From: Marinilabiliales bacterium
Lineage (GTDB): Bacteria; Bacteroidota; Bacteroidia; Bacteroidales; F082
Reading direction: 5' to 3'
DNA: 14,476 nt
NCBI GenBank assembly: GCA_002869465.1
Contig: PKSW01000114.1
Span: 1-14,476 of the forward strand
Shown here: piece by piece, positions 1 to 8,468 of the stretch
Numbering within the stretch: the first letter of the stretch is position 1
Layout of the letters: every line of letters begins with the position of its first letter
Position numbers and translations under genes: made by a program
The notes under the pieces: generated by a model
What the model was told of the DNA's origin: nothing
What the model saw: the letters and a program-made list of their open reading frames with translations, nothing else
The model's database searches: none

Positions 1-2274
1 AAGCAAACAGAACGACTGTACGTGATATTTGAAGACATTCAGAAAGATCATCCCGAAAGTGGTAAAGCGCATTTTACATCATTGACCATGAGCCTCAGTG
101 CCGGGTTTATAGATCATGACGTGAAGTTAATATGCTACACCGATCATCAGATTTTTGAAAGATACCATAAATTCCATTTACGTGAAGGCTTCGGAAGAAA
201 AGAGTCCTTGTCGTTAAAAGAACTCTACGATCTGAAACAGGGAGATTACATCACGCACATCGATCATGGTGTTGGGCAGTTTGATGGTTTGCAGATCATC
301 GATAATGATGGCAAAAAACAGGAAGCCATCCGGCTGATATATAAAAATAACGACTTGCTGTATATCAGTATCCACTCGCTGCACCGGATTTCAAAATACG
401 TGGGCAAAGACGGAACACCGCCGGTATTGAATAAGTTGGGATCGAATGCATGGAACAACCTGAAATCCAAAACCAAGAAAAAAGTTAAGGACATTGCCCG
501 CGACCTGATCAAACTGTATGCCGAGCGAAAAGCTTCGCAGGGATTTGAATTTATGCCGGATACCTACCTGCAAAACGAACTGGAGGCCTCATTCATTTAC
601 GAAGACACCCCCGACCAGCTGAAATCAACACTGGATGTGAAAAAAGATATGGAAGCACCATTTCCAATGGATCGGCTGGTATGCGGCGATGTAGGCTTCG
701 GGAAGACGGAGGTGGCCATCAGGGCAGCTTTTAAAGCAGTAACCGACAGTAAACAGGTGGCCGTGCTGGTGCCTACCACCATTCTCGCCCTGCAGCATTA
801 TAAAACATTTTCGGAGCGTTTAAGCGATTTTCCGGTATCGGTGGATTACATCAACCGGTTTAAAAGTGCCAAAAAGCAAAAAGAAACCTTACAACGATTA
901 AAGGAAGGTAAGCTTGATATTATCATTGGCACACACCGCTTACTGAGCAAGGACATCGAATTCAGTGACCTGGGGCTTTTCGTGATCGATGAAGAACAAA
1001 AATTTGGGGTTTCAGCCAAAGAAAAGCTTCGGCAATTGCGCGCCAACATTGATACCCTCACGCTGACAGCAACGCCGATTCCACGCACACTGCAATTCTC
1101 ACTGATGGGAGCCCGCGACCTTTCCATCATCAATACGCCACCACCCAATCGTTATCCGGTGCAAACACAATTGCGTTCGTTTGGCGAAGAGGTCATCAGC
1201 GATGCCATAATTTATGAAGTATCCAGGGGAGGCCAGGTGTTTTTTGTGCATAACCGGGTGCAAAACATCATGGAAGTATATGATATGCTCAAAAGATTTG
1301 TTCCCGGGGTGCGAATTGGTGTGGCCCACGGGCAGATGGAAGGTGCTAAACTGGAGCAGATCATGGTGGATTTTATTGACGGCGATTATGATGTGCTGCT
1401 GGCCACTACGATCATCGAATCGGGTCTGGACATCCCCAACGCCAATACCATCATCATCAATGATGCGCAGAATTATGGTTTGAGCGATCTGCACCAGTTG
1501 CGGGGCAGGGTGGGCAGGTCGAATAAAAAGGCTTTTTGCTATTTGTTGTCGCCACCACTTTCAACGCTTACATCTGAAGCCAGGAAACGTTTGCAGGCTA
1601 TTTCTGAATTTGCCGACCTGGGCAGTGGTTTTAACATCGCCATGCGTGATCTTGATATCCGGGGTGCGGGAAATATACTGGGCGCCGAGCAAAGCGGTTT
1701 CATTTCCGAGATTGGCATTGAAATGTACCAGAAAATACTGGATGAAGCCATTGCCGAGTTAAAAGAAACCGAGTTTAAGGATTTATTCACCGAAGAGCAG
1801 CTTCAAAAAGCCCACACTGCCGATTGTCAACTGGAAACTGATCTGGAATTATTGATACCGGAACATTATGTAGTTTCCGTTCAGGAACGCTTAAACCTTT
1901 ATAAAGAACTGGATAATATTGAAACGGAGGCAGAACTGGCAGCCTTCGAGAGAAACCTGGTAGATCGTTTTGGCCCCTTGCCTGACGAAGCATCAGAGTT
2001 GATCCAGACGCTGCGGCTGAGATGGACAGCCAAAGCCCTGGGCATTGAAAAACTGGTGCTGAAATTCGGCTATATGTCGGGTACTTTTACCGGCCAGCAG
2101 GATGCCCCTTATTTTCAATCAGAAACATTCGGAAGGGTTCTGCAATACATTCAAAACCATCCAAATGACGTCGTGTTGAGAGAGAAAAAAGGGAAGTTGA
2201 ACCTGAGGTTTGAAGGGGTTCGGTCGGTTAAGCAAGGAATTATATATTTATCAAGGGTTTTGGGAGAAATTTAA
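1..2274 (+). CDS. mfd: Transcription-repair coupling factor Mfd, C-terminal part (5' end outside window)
   Basis: Mfd is a DNA translocase that removes RNA polymerase stalled at lesions and recruits UvrA for nucleotide excision repair. The frame is open from base 1, so this is the last 757 residues of a protein usually about 1100-1150 long; the GTG at 22 is only an internal codon. Counting from the first codon, a CarD-like RNA-polymerase-interacting domain lies near residues 75-130 (GDYITHIDHGVGQFDGL). The helicase core follows: a TPDQL motif, Walker A GDVGFGKTE (bases 685-711), a DEEQ box (VIDEEQKFGV), TLTATPIPRTL, TTIIESGLDIPNAN and the QLRGRVGRS motif. A TRCF-type C-terminal domain closes the protein. 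All visible translocase motifs are intact. The N-terminal UvrB-like and UvrA-binding modules are off the window. Family assignment is secure. Confidence 0.97.
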   Translation, partial: KQTERLYVIFEDIQKDHPESGKAHFTSLTMSLSAGFIDHDVKLICYTDHQIFERYHKFHLREGFGRKESLSLKELYDLKQGDYITHIDHGVGQFDGLQIIDNDGKKQEAIRLIYKNNDLLYISIHSLHRISKYVGKDGTPPVLNKLGSNAWNNLKSKTKKKVKDIARDLIKLYAERKASQGFEFMPDTYLQNELEASFIYEDTPDQLKSTLDVKKDMEAPFPMDRLVCGDVGFGKTEVAIRAAFKAVTDSKQVAVLVPTTILALQHYKTFSERLSDFPVSVDYINRFKSAKKQKETLQRLKEGKLDIIIGTHRLLSKDIEFSDLGLFVIDEEQKFGVSAKEKLRQLRANIDTLTLTATPIPRTLQFSLMGARDLSIINTPPPNRYPVQTQLRSFGEEVISDAIIYEVSRGGQVFFVHNRVQNIMEVYDMLKRFVPGVRIGVAHGQMEGAKLEQIMVDFIDGDYDVLLATTIIESGLDIPNANTIIINDAQNYGLSDLHQLRGRVGRSNKKAFCYLLSPPLSTLTSEARKRLQAISEFADLGSGFNIAMRDLDIRGAGNILGAEQSGFISEIGIEMYQKILDEAIAELKETEFKDLFTEEQLQKAHTADCQLETDLELLIPEHYVVSVQERLNLYKELDNIETEAELAAFERNLVDRFGPLPDEASELIQTLRLRWTAKALGIEKLVLKFGYMSGTFTGQQDAPYFQSETFGRVLQYIQNHPNDVVLREKKGKLNLRFEGVRSVKQGIIYLSRVLGEI

Positions 2275-2382
2275 AAGGTTTGTCATATCCAGATTAAAAA
2301 TTTTCTTTAAAGCTGTGTAAAAAACCGCTTTAGAGGTTAATAATTATATGGATGAAATGTGATGTGGCCGCTGATTTATCCC

Positions 2383-2390
2383 TATTTTTG
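2383..2390 (+). promoter_or_regulatory. Bacteroidota -7 promoter box (TATTTTTG) before the LTD gene
   Basis: TATTTTTG matches the Bacteroidota sigma-factor -7 consensus TAnnTTTG exactly and lies 36 bases before the ATG of the LTD-protein gene, in the 152-base gap after mfd. No convincing TTTG-like -33 element is visible about 20 bases upstream, and the region is AT-rich, so a chance match is possible. It would place a transcription start near 2397 and separate the secreted-protein genes from mfd transcription. Confidence 0.45.
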
Positions 2391-2426
2391 CAACATAAAT
2401 CAATTTATTAATTTAAAACTATACAT

Positions 2427-3416
2427 ATGAAAAAATCATTACTCCTCTTTTTGTCAATATTCATAGGCGTTTCAATGTTTTCGCAAGAATGTTCAGATTT
2501 ATTTATTTCAGAATATGTAGAAGGCTCAGGAACAAATAAAGCAATAGAATTATTTAATCCAACCAATGAACCTATCAATATGGAAACATACCAATTGGTG
2601 AGATATAGCAATGGAGGTACAATTCCATATGGCGTGGCACTCGGCGGTACTATCCAGCCCAAAAGCACATTCGTAGTTGTTCTTGATAAAAGAGATCCCA
2701 ATGGTACGGGTCAGGATGTTCCCGTTGATATAGCGCTGCAAATGAAAGCAGATACATTTCTCTGCCCTGTTTACGAAGTGAACCGCATGATGTATTTTAA
2801 CGGGAATGATGCGGTGACTTTGGAAAAATTGGATGGTACAATTATAGATATAATCGGTAAAGTGGGTCCCCCCATGACTTCTGATGATAATGGCTGGGGC
2901 AATTTGAATGATACCACCATTATTTGGAACAGTGGCGGTGTCCCTACCGAGTACACTATTCAGAATTATATTGTAGGACCTTTATTCTGGTTATCATGGA
3001 CAGAGAATAATACCCTGATAAGGAAATATGATATAACCCAAGGTGTGAAACAAAACCCTGATCCATATTTTATTGTTGATATGGAGTGGGATTCTTTGCC
3101 TAGTAATACATTTGATTCATTAGGCTTCCATAACTGCCAATGTACTTATTTGGATATAGATGAAAAGGATATCCTTTCAAATATTCGCATCTATCCAAAT
3201 CCTGTGACAAATGGTCTTTTTTCAATTGATTCAGAAGAGCCGATTGATAAAATTGAAATATTTGATATTACTGGAAAATTAATTGAAGTAAAAGAATTTG
3301 GAGAACGTAATGAAAGTGTTCAGATAAATTTAGGAAACAATCTAAAAGGATTGTATTTGCTGAAGACATCTCTGAAATCTGGACAAATTTTGACCAAAAA
3401 ACTGCTTTTTAAATAG
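2427..3416 (+). CDS. Secreted lamin-tail-domain protein with T9SS C-terminal sorting domain
   Basis: This is a 329-residue predicted extracellular protein of unproven function. Residues 1-20 form a signal peptide (MKK, hydrophobic run, cleavage likely after FSQ). Residues about 22-215 form a lamin tail domain: the ISEYVEGSGTNKAIELFNP segment (27-45) and the later LIRK...ITQG...NPDP segment (197-213) are the family's hallmarks. Residues 247-329 are a type A T9SS sorting domain, with YPNP at 256-259, a DITGK motif, GLYLLK and a basic KKLLFK end. The protein should therefore cross the outer membrane by T9SS and be released or attached to the surface. LTDs are Ig-like folds that often accompany secreted nucleases and phosphatases; no catalytic motif is visible here. 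Four cysteines (22, 113, 237, 239) could form disulfides. The ATG at 2427 is chosen because the signal peptide starts there. The gene is AT-richer than mfd. Confidence 0.85.
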   Translation: MKKSLLLFLSIFIGVSMFSQECSDLFISEYVEGSGTNKAIELFNPTNEPINMETYQLVRYSNGGTIPYGVALGGTIQPKSTFVVVLDKRDPNGTGQDVPVDIALQMKADTFLCPVYEVNRMMYFNGNDAVTLEKLDGTIIDIIGKVGPPMTSDDNGWGNLNDTTIIWNSGGVPTEYTIQNYIVGPLFWLSWTENNTLIRKYDITQGVKQNPDPYFIVDMEWDSLPSNTFDSLGFHNCQCTYLDIDEKDILSNIRIYPNPVTNGLFSIDSEEPIDKIEIFDITGKLIEVKEFGERNESVQINLGNNLKGLYLLKTSLKSGQILTKKLLFK

Positions 3417-3420
3417 ATTT

Positions 3421-3450
3421 CATCAGCTTAGAGAGATATTTCTTCTGATG
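3421..3450 (+). other. Imperfect hairpin just after the LTD gene
   Basis: CATCAG at 3421-3426 is the exact reverse complement of CTGATG at 3445-3450, and a few further pairs can form inside (GAGA with TTTC). It begins four bases after the LTD stop codon, where a terminator or an mRNA 3'-end stabilising hairpin would sit. There is no U-run after it, so it is not a classical intrinsic terminator. The call is tentative. Confidence 0.25.
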
Positions 3451-3493
3451 ACATATATATTCAATAATCATTTTATGAAATAAAAATTTCTGG

Positions 3494-3511
3494 CCGGGAA
3501 TCTTTTCCCGG
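3494..3511 (+). terminator. Strong GC-rich stem-loop before the TonB receptor: terminator or leader attenuator
   Basis: CCGGGAA (3494-3500) and TTCCCGG (3505-3511) form a perfect seven-pair stem around the loop TCTT, extendable by a G-U and a G-C pair, and followed by a short T-tract (TCTTT). It is by far the strongest stem in this AT-rich 112-base gap. Because it ends only 17 bases before the receptor's ATG, it could be the terminator of the LTD gene, or lie in the receptor's own leader and affect its transcription or translation. No clear TAnnTTTG box separates it from the receptor gene, which leaves the second reading open. Confidence 0.45.
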
Positions 3512-3528
3512 TCTTTAAATATTGCGGC

Positions 3529-6210
3529 ATGAAACGTAGACTCCTTGTATTTTTAATATTCAGTTTATCTACAATTAGTTTGTTAGCTCAGGATAGAACC
3601 GTGAGCGGAATAGTAACAGATGAAATTGGAGAAGCCCTGATAGGTGTGAATGTTGTATATGGTCCGGGTTTAGGAGCTGTTACAGATGTTAACGGGGAAT
3701 ACATTTTAAAACTCCAGCCAGGCGAATATGAACTCTCGATTTCATATGTGGGCTTTGAACCCCAGAAAAAGAAGATTACTGTCTCTGACAAAAACCTGTT
3801 TGTCAACTTTGCCTTAAAGACAATTACACTAACCGAAGTTGAAGTGGTAGGCGACGTGGCTGTAACAAGAGAAACGCCTGTTGCTTTCTCTAATATATCA
3901 CCGGTACAAATTGAGGAACAGCTCGCTGCACAGGATATTCCCCTTATTTTGAATTCGACACCCGGTGTATATGCAACGGCAGCCGGTGGTGGTGATGGTG
4001 ATGCCCGGATTAACATCCGCGGATTTAACCAGAGAAATGTCGCTGTTATGCTTGATGGTATTCCAGTGAACGATATGGAAAACGGCTGGGTTTATTGGTC
4101 GAATTGGTTTGGATTGGATGCCGTGATGCGTTATACACAGGTGCAGCGCGGACTGGGGGCTTCTAAATTAGCTATTCCTTCTGTGGGCGGCACGATTAAT
4201 ATAGCTACAAAAGGTATTGAAAACAACAAAGGAATCAGCTTGAAGCAGGAAGTGGGTAGTGATGGATACCTTAGAACAACATTAGGATTGACTACCGGGC
4301 GCTTGAAGAGCGGGTGGGGTGTTACATTTGCAGGCTCCTATAAAAGAGGAAATGGCTGGGTAGATCAAACCTGGACAAAAGGATGGTTTTATTTTTTAAG
4401 AGTAGATAAGGAAATTGGAAAACATGTGCTAAGTCTGACGGCAATGGGTGCACCACAGGAACACGGTCAACGTGCTTACAAAAAATACATTGCTACCTTC
4501 GATACCGCATATGCACTTGAAGCAGGAATGACAAAGGATTTTATAAATAACCTCCAGAAAAACGGACTTCCAATCAACAGGGGACTTAGATATAATCCAA
4601 ATTGGGGATACCTGAGCAGGGCCTACATAACTGATTCGGATACCATTTTCCCAGCATCTGAAGCCACCAATACAGCGAGTAATTTTTATTACAAACCACT
4701 GTTCAGTCTTCGTGATTTCTGGAGCGTAAATGATAAGCTCTACATCTCGAATATTCTATATTTGTCCATTGGAACTGGTGGGGGGCAATCGTTTTCAACA
4801 ACTCCTGAAAATGATACCACAACCTGGCAGCAAAATTTGCAAAAACAATATAATGCCAACCTGAATTTGATACCGCCTTATTTCAATTCAACCAAAACAT
4901 CATCAAACATAATGCAAAACGCAATGAATAACCACTTCTGGTTAGGGTTGCTTTCAACATTTGATTATGCACTAAACAAGTCGATTTCAATTTCTGGAGG
5001 ATTGGATTTAAGAACATACAAGGGTGAACATTACCGAGAAGTTGAAGACCTTTTTGGCGGGAACTATTATCTTGATGACGGTAATCAAAATGAAGACAAC
5101 GATACTACTAAAAAATATGTGGGCGATAAAATTGGTTATTATAATGATGCGCTTGTCAGATGGGGAGGCCTGTTTGCTCAGATAGAATACAGGCGGGGTA
5201 ACTTAACAACATTTTTAAACCTAACAGGATCTGTGTCAGGTTATAAAAGGGTAGATTACTTCTTACCACATCCCTCTGACGTGTCGGCAAACGAAACCCC
5301 TTGGAAATATATACCCGGCTTTACGGTGAAAGCAGGAGCTAATTACAATCTTAGTGAGACCATGAATGTATTTATGAATGTAGGTTATATATCTAAAGCA
5401 CAGCGATTTAACAATGTTTACGACCGGAATAATACGTTGTTCAGAGATATTAAAAATGAGCAGGTTCGTGCGATTGAACTGGGTTATAGTTACGTGAAAC
5501 CTCGCTATACATTAAATGTGAATGCATATTATACCAATTGGCTGAACAAACCGGCTGACAGGGCAATATCTACCGAAATCGATGGCGAGTTTTACAGCGT
5601 AAATATAAATGATATGAATGCTCGCCATACTGGTATAGAATTTGAATTCGCCTGGAATATTTTGGATAACTTAACATTTGAAAGTCTCCTTTCATTGGGT
5701 GATTGGATATGGACATCTGCCGATACAGCGCGTATTTACGATAATAATGGACAGCAAATTGGAACAAGGCCTTTTGACGCAAGAGGACTTTATGTGGGAG
5801 ATGCGGCACAATTTCAAAACAGGGAAAGCTTAAGATGGGAAATCATAAGAAATTTATATGTTTCAGGATCATTTACCTGGTTTGGCAAACATTATTCTGA
5901 ATTTAATCCACTGGATTATGATCCTGAAACCAATCCTGGTTCATTTGATGAAAATGGCGATCCGCGACAATCGTGGAAAATACCTAATTATTATGAAGTC
6001 GAATTTCATGCCGGGTATGCCTGGTGGATAAAGAAGGTTGGATTCCAGGTAAGAGGAAGCATTCTCAATTTACTGGATGATACATTTATCACAGATGCAC
6101 AAAATAACGATCCTTTTTTGACACATTCAAGTGGGTTTGATGCGAATTCAGCCGGTGTTTTTATGGGTATGGGTAGAAGGTTCAACCTGTCGTTAAGAAT
6201 CAGTTTATAA
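3529..6210 (+). CDS. TonB-dependent outer-membrane receptor with carboxypeptidase-regulatory-like domain
   Basis: This is an 893-residue outer-membrane active transporter, energised by TonB-ExbBD. A signal peptide covers residues 1-20 (cleavage likely after SLLA). Residues about 25-99 form the Ig-like CarboxypepD_reg-like domain (VSGIVTDEIGEALIGVNV, then the VTDVNGEY motif). Residues about 115-228 form the plug, with INIRGF, VMLDGIPVND, VQRGLGAS and GGTINIATKG. The rest is a 22-strand-type beta-barrel rich in aromatic residues, ending in an alternating strand (RFNLSLRISL) typical of outer-membrane insertion. The length is normal for the family. There is no SusD-like partner, so a glycan SusCD pair is unlikely. 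The endonuclease gene follows after 22 bases, which suggests co-transcription. That makes nucleic-acid breakdown products a possible substrate, although iron or other ligands cannot be excluded. Confidence 0.92.
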   Translation: MKRRLLVFLIFSLSTISLLAQDRTVSGIVTDEIGEALIGVNVVYGPGLGAVTDVNGEYILKLQPGEYELSISYVGFEPQKKKITVSDKNLFVNFALKTITLTEVEVVGDVAVTRETPVAFSNISPVQIEEQLAAQDIPLILNSTPGVYATAAGGGDGDARINIRGFNQRNVAVMLDGIPVNDMENGWVYWSNWFGLDAVMRYTQVQRGLGASKLAIPSVGGTINIATKGIENNKGISLKQEVGSDGYLRTTLGLTTGRLKSGWGVTFAGSYKRGNGWVDQTWTKGWFYFLRVDKEIGKHVLSLTAMGAPQEHGQRAYKKYIATFDTAYALEAGMTKDFINNLQKNGLPINRGLRYNPNWGYLSRAYITDSDTIFPASEATNTASNFYYKPLFSLRDFWSVNDKLYISNILYLSIGTGGGQSFSTTPENDTTTWQQNLQKQYNANLNLIPPYFNSTKTSSNIMQNAMNNHFWLGLLSTFDYALNKSISISGGLDLRTYKGEHYREVEDLFGGNYYLDDGNQNEDNDTTKKYVGDKIGYYNDALVRWGGLFAQIEYRRGNLTTFLNLTGSVSGYKRVDYFLPHPSDVSANETPWKYIPGFTVKAGANYNLSETMNVFMNVGYISKAQRFNNVYDRNNTLFRDIKNEQVRAIELGYSYVKPRYTLNVNAYYTNWLNKPADRAISTEIDGEFYSVNINDMNARHTGIEFEFAWNILDNLTFESLLSLGDWIWTSADTARIYDNNGQQIGTRPFDARGLYVGDAAQFQNRESLRWEIIRNLYVSGSFTWFGKHYSEFNPLDYDPETNPGSFDENGDPRQSWKIPNYYEVEFHAGYAWWIKKVGFQVRGSILNLLDDTFITDAQNNDPFLTHSSGFDANSAGVFMGMGRRFNLSLRISL

Positions 6211-6232
6211 ATCAATTTTATTAAAGAATATT

Positions 6233-8404
6233 ATGAAGAAATTTATCACCCTTGTATTAACAATTTTAGTAGCATCTATAGTGTTTGCCCAACAAACCGG
6301 ATACTATAATGGCACCGATGGAAAAAATGGAGAAGAACTGAAAACAGCTTTAAACAATATTATCAAAGGCCATACACCTTACTCATATTTTTTCTCAAAA
6401 GAAATATTCAAATTATCAGATGCCGATCCTGAAAATCCGGATAATGTAATTCAGGTGTACACCGGTTTTTCGCATCCCAATGGCGATTATGGAAATGGTG
6501 GTTTGCAACTAAACCGTGAACATGTATGGGCAAAGTCTCATGGTGATTTCGGTGACATGCCTCCCATGTATGGTGATGTGCATAATTTAAAACCATCAGC
6601 GGCTTCAGTGAATCAGGATAAAAGTAACCTTGATTTCGATAATGGGGGGCTACCGCATGACGTGGCTACCGAATGTTATTATACAGATTCAACATGGGAA
6701 GCCAGGGATGAAGTAAAAGGAGATATTGCCAGGATTATTTTTTATATGGCAACCCGTTACGAAGGAAATGATGGTGAAATGGACCTTGAAGTGGTGGATC
6801 ATAATCACTCGTATCCATTACCACAACACGGTAAATTATCTACATTGCTTGAATGGAACGAACAGGACCCACCTGATGCATTTGAAAGAAACCGTAATAA
6901 TGTGATTTTTCAATTCCAGAAAAACAGGAACCCTTTTATTGATAATCCGGAATTTGTCCAATTGATCTGGGGCGAAGCTTCACCAAGCCCAATCACGATA
7001 GACGATATTCAGATTTTTCCTCAAATAGCTGTTACCGGAGAACCTGTCAATATAAAAGCCACCATCACGAGTATCACAAATAGGGAATTGACTGCCAGCA
7101 TTTTTTGGGGCTTAAGCTTTGAAAACCTGACAAATGAAATTCCTATGATGGCTGCTGGTGATGAGTTTAGCGTCGATATTCCAGGCCAGGGAGAAGATGT
7201 CACTGTTTATTATAAAATTGTAGCAACTGATGGTGTTTATGAACATGCTACGGTCGTGTACAATTATTATGTACCTAAAACTTTCAATGGAACTATAGTA
7301 AGCATTTATGATATCCAGGGGCAACAGAATGATTCCCCATATGTAGGCCAAACGGTTAGCACAACAGGTATCGTCACTGGAAATTTTGGTTCCAACTACT
7401 TCATACAGGCCGGTTATGGTGAATGGAACGGTTTGTTCATTTATGAGTCGGGTAGAAATCCATCAGTTGGTGATAGTGTAATTATTACCGGGGAAATTGA
7501 TGAATACTATGGTAAAACAGAGATGAAAAACATCAGCGATTATTATTTTATTTCCGGTAATAATACCCTGCCTGATCCTGCTGTTGTTCAGACCGGCAAT
7601 GTGACAGAAGGTTACGAAAGTGTGCTGGTGAAGGTAAATAATGCTTTATGTACCGACGATAATTACCAGGCTAATTTCTTTATGTGGACAGTCAATGATG
7701 GATCAGGAGACTTGATGATTCATAACACAGCTGTATTTGAATATGAGCCTTCGCAGGGTGAGTATTATACCGTAATGGGTCCTATGAATTATGATTTTGA
7801 TGAATGGAAAATTGAGCTCCGCTTTGAGAGTGATGTGACATCAGGTGGTGATACTGATGGTCCGGTATTAGTTGAAGTTACACCAGTTTCGGGTGTCAAT
7901 ATAAGAATTGTATTTAACGAAGATGTTGAAGAATCCAGTGCTGAAAATGTATTAAATTATACAATTAATAATGGTATTACTGTTGAATCAGCCTCTCAAC
8001 ATTCATTTTTCAAATCCCAAGTAAACTTAACCGTAAGTCAAATGATGGGCGATTATGAGCTTAATGTTCAAAATATAGAAGATACATTTGGCAATGTAAT
8101 GGAGCCCCAAACATTTTCTTTTTCTTATGTAGGTATAGAAGAATTATTACTTAATGGGCAGATGAGAGTTTATCCTAATCCCGCATCAGATCATGTATAT
8201 ATTTCTTTTGATGCAATTGACGATTTTAATCTGGAAATTTTAATTACAGATATTACTGGTAAACAAATCATGAGAGATACGCAAAGGGCCTTCATAGGGG
8301 CTAACAATTTAAGTTATGACTTTAATGACTTTGCCAAAGGCATGTATCTGTTAAATATCATCAGCGAAAAGGGTAGTCTGAACTATAAACTGATCGTTAA
8401 GTAA
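6233..8404 (+). CDS. Secreted endonuclease I family protein with Ig-like, OB-fold-like and T9SS domains
   Basis: This 723-residue protein is a predicted secreted nonspecific DNA/RNA endonuclease. A signal peptide covers residues 1-19 (IVFA, then QQ). The endonuclease I (EndA/NucM/Vvn, beta-beta-alpha metal) domain spans about 26-248. NREHVWAKSHG (94-104) carries the expected general-base His97, and GDVHNLKPSAASVNQDKSN (114-132) includes a probable metal ligand, Asn127. An Ig/FN3-like module lies at about 250-348. A segment at about 355-535 looks like an OB-fold (VGQTVSTTGIVTGN, GDSVIITGEIDEYYGKTE). A bacterial Ig-like module follows at about 542-632, starting DGPVLVEVTPVSG. A T9SS sorting domain occupies 641-723 (VYPNP, ITDITGK, GMYLLN). 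Simple EndA enzymes are only about 230-280 residues, so this one has roughly 400 accessory residues that may bind nucleic acid or matrix. The nuclease call is strong; the module boundaries are by eye. Confidence 0.9.
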   Translation: MKKFITLVLTILVASIVFAQQTGYYNGTDGKNGEELKTALNNIIKGHTPYSYFFSKEIFKLSDADPENPDNVIQVYTGFSHPNGDYGNGGLQLNREHVWAKSHGDFGDMPPMYGDVHNLKPSAASVNQDKSNLDFDNGGLPHDVATECYYTDSTWEARDEVKGDIARIIFYMATRYEGNDGEMDLEVVDHNHSYPLPQHGKLSTLLEWNEQDPPDAFERNRNNVIFQFQKNRNPFIDNPEFVQLIWGEASPSPITIDDIQIFPQIAVTGEPVNIKATITSITNRELTASIFWGLSFENLTNEIPMMAAGDEFSVDIPGQGEDVTVYYKIVATDGVYEHATVVYNYYVPKTFNGTIVSIYDIQGQQNDSPYVGQTVSTTGIVTGNFGSNYFIQAGYGEWNGLFIYESGRNPSVGDSVIITGEIDEYYGKTEMKNISDYYFISGNNTLPDPAVVQTGNVTEGYESVLVKVNNALCTDDNYQANFFMWTVNDGSGDLMIHNTAVFEYEPSQGEYYTVMGPMNYDFDEWKIELRFESDVTSGGDTDGPVLVEVTPVSGVNIRIVFNEDVEESSAENVLNYTINNGITVESASQHSFFKSQVNLTVSQMMGDYELNVQNIEDTFGNVMEPQTFSFSYVGIEELLLNGQMRVYPNPASDHVYISFDAIDDFNLEILITDITGKQIMRDTQRAFIGANNLSYDFNDFAKGMYLLNIISEKGSLNYKLIVK

Positions 8405-8441
8405 ATTAGTTTATCAGAGTAGTTCATAATACCATTATTTT

Positions 8442-8449
8442 TATTTTTG
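8442..8449 (+). promoter_or_regulatory. Bacteroidota -7 promoter box (TATTTTTG) before the GT2-pyrC unit
   Basis: TATTTTTG fits TAnnTTTG exactly and is identical to the box before the LTD gene. It ends 19 bases before the GTG start at 8469, giving a short leader of roughly 13 bases. The intervening gap of 64 bases after the endonuclease gene is otherwise featureless, with no hairpin seen. No clear -33 element is visible, so this is supported by the consensus match and position only. Confidence 0.42.
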
Positions 8450-8468
8450 ATCGATAAAATCTGAACCT

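Noticed and set aside
1099..1494. A 131-codon minus-strand open frame in mfd
   Set aside because: It is antisense to the conserved helicase motifs and has no features of its own.
2323..2338. Terminator for mfd formed by AACC and GGTT
   Set aside because: The stem is only four pairs with a poorly pairing interior and no T-run.
3588..4016. A 142-codon minus-strand open frame in the receptor gene
   Set aside because: It is the antisense shadow of the conserved regulatory-like and plug domains; the translation is low-complexity Ser/Pro/Thr without motifs.
3529..6210. SusC-type glycan utilisation locus
   Set aside because: There is no SusD homologue and no glycoside hydrolase or polysaccharide lyase in the neighbourhood.
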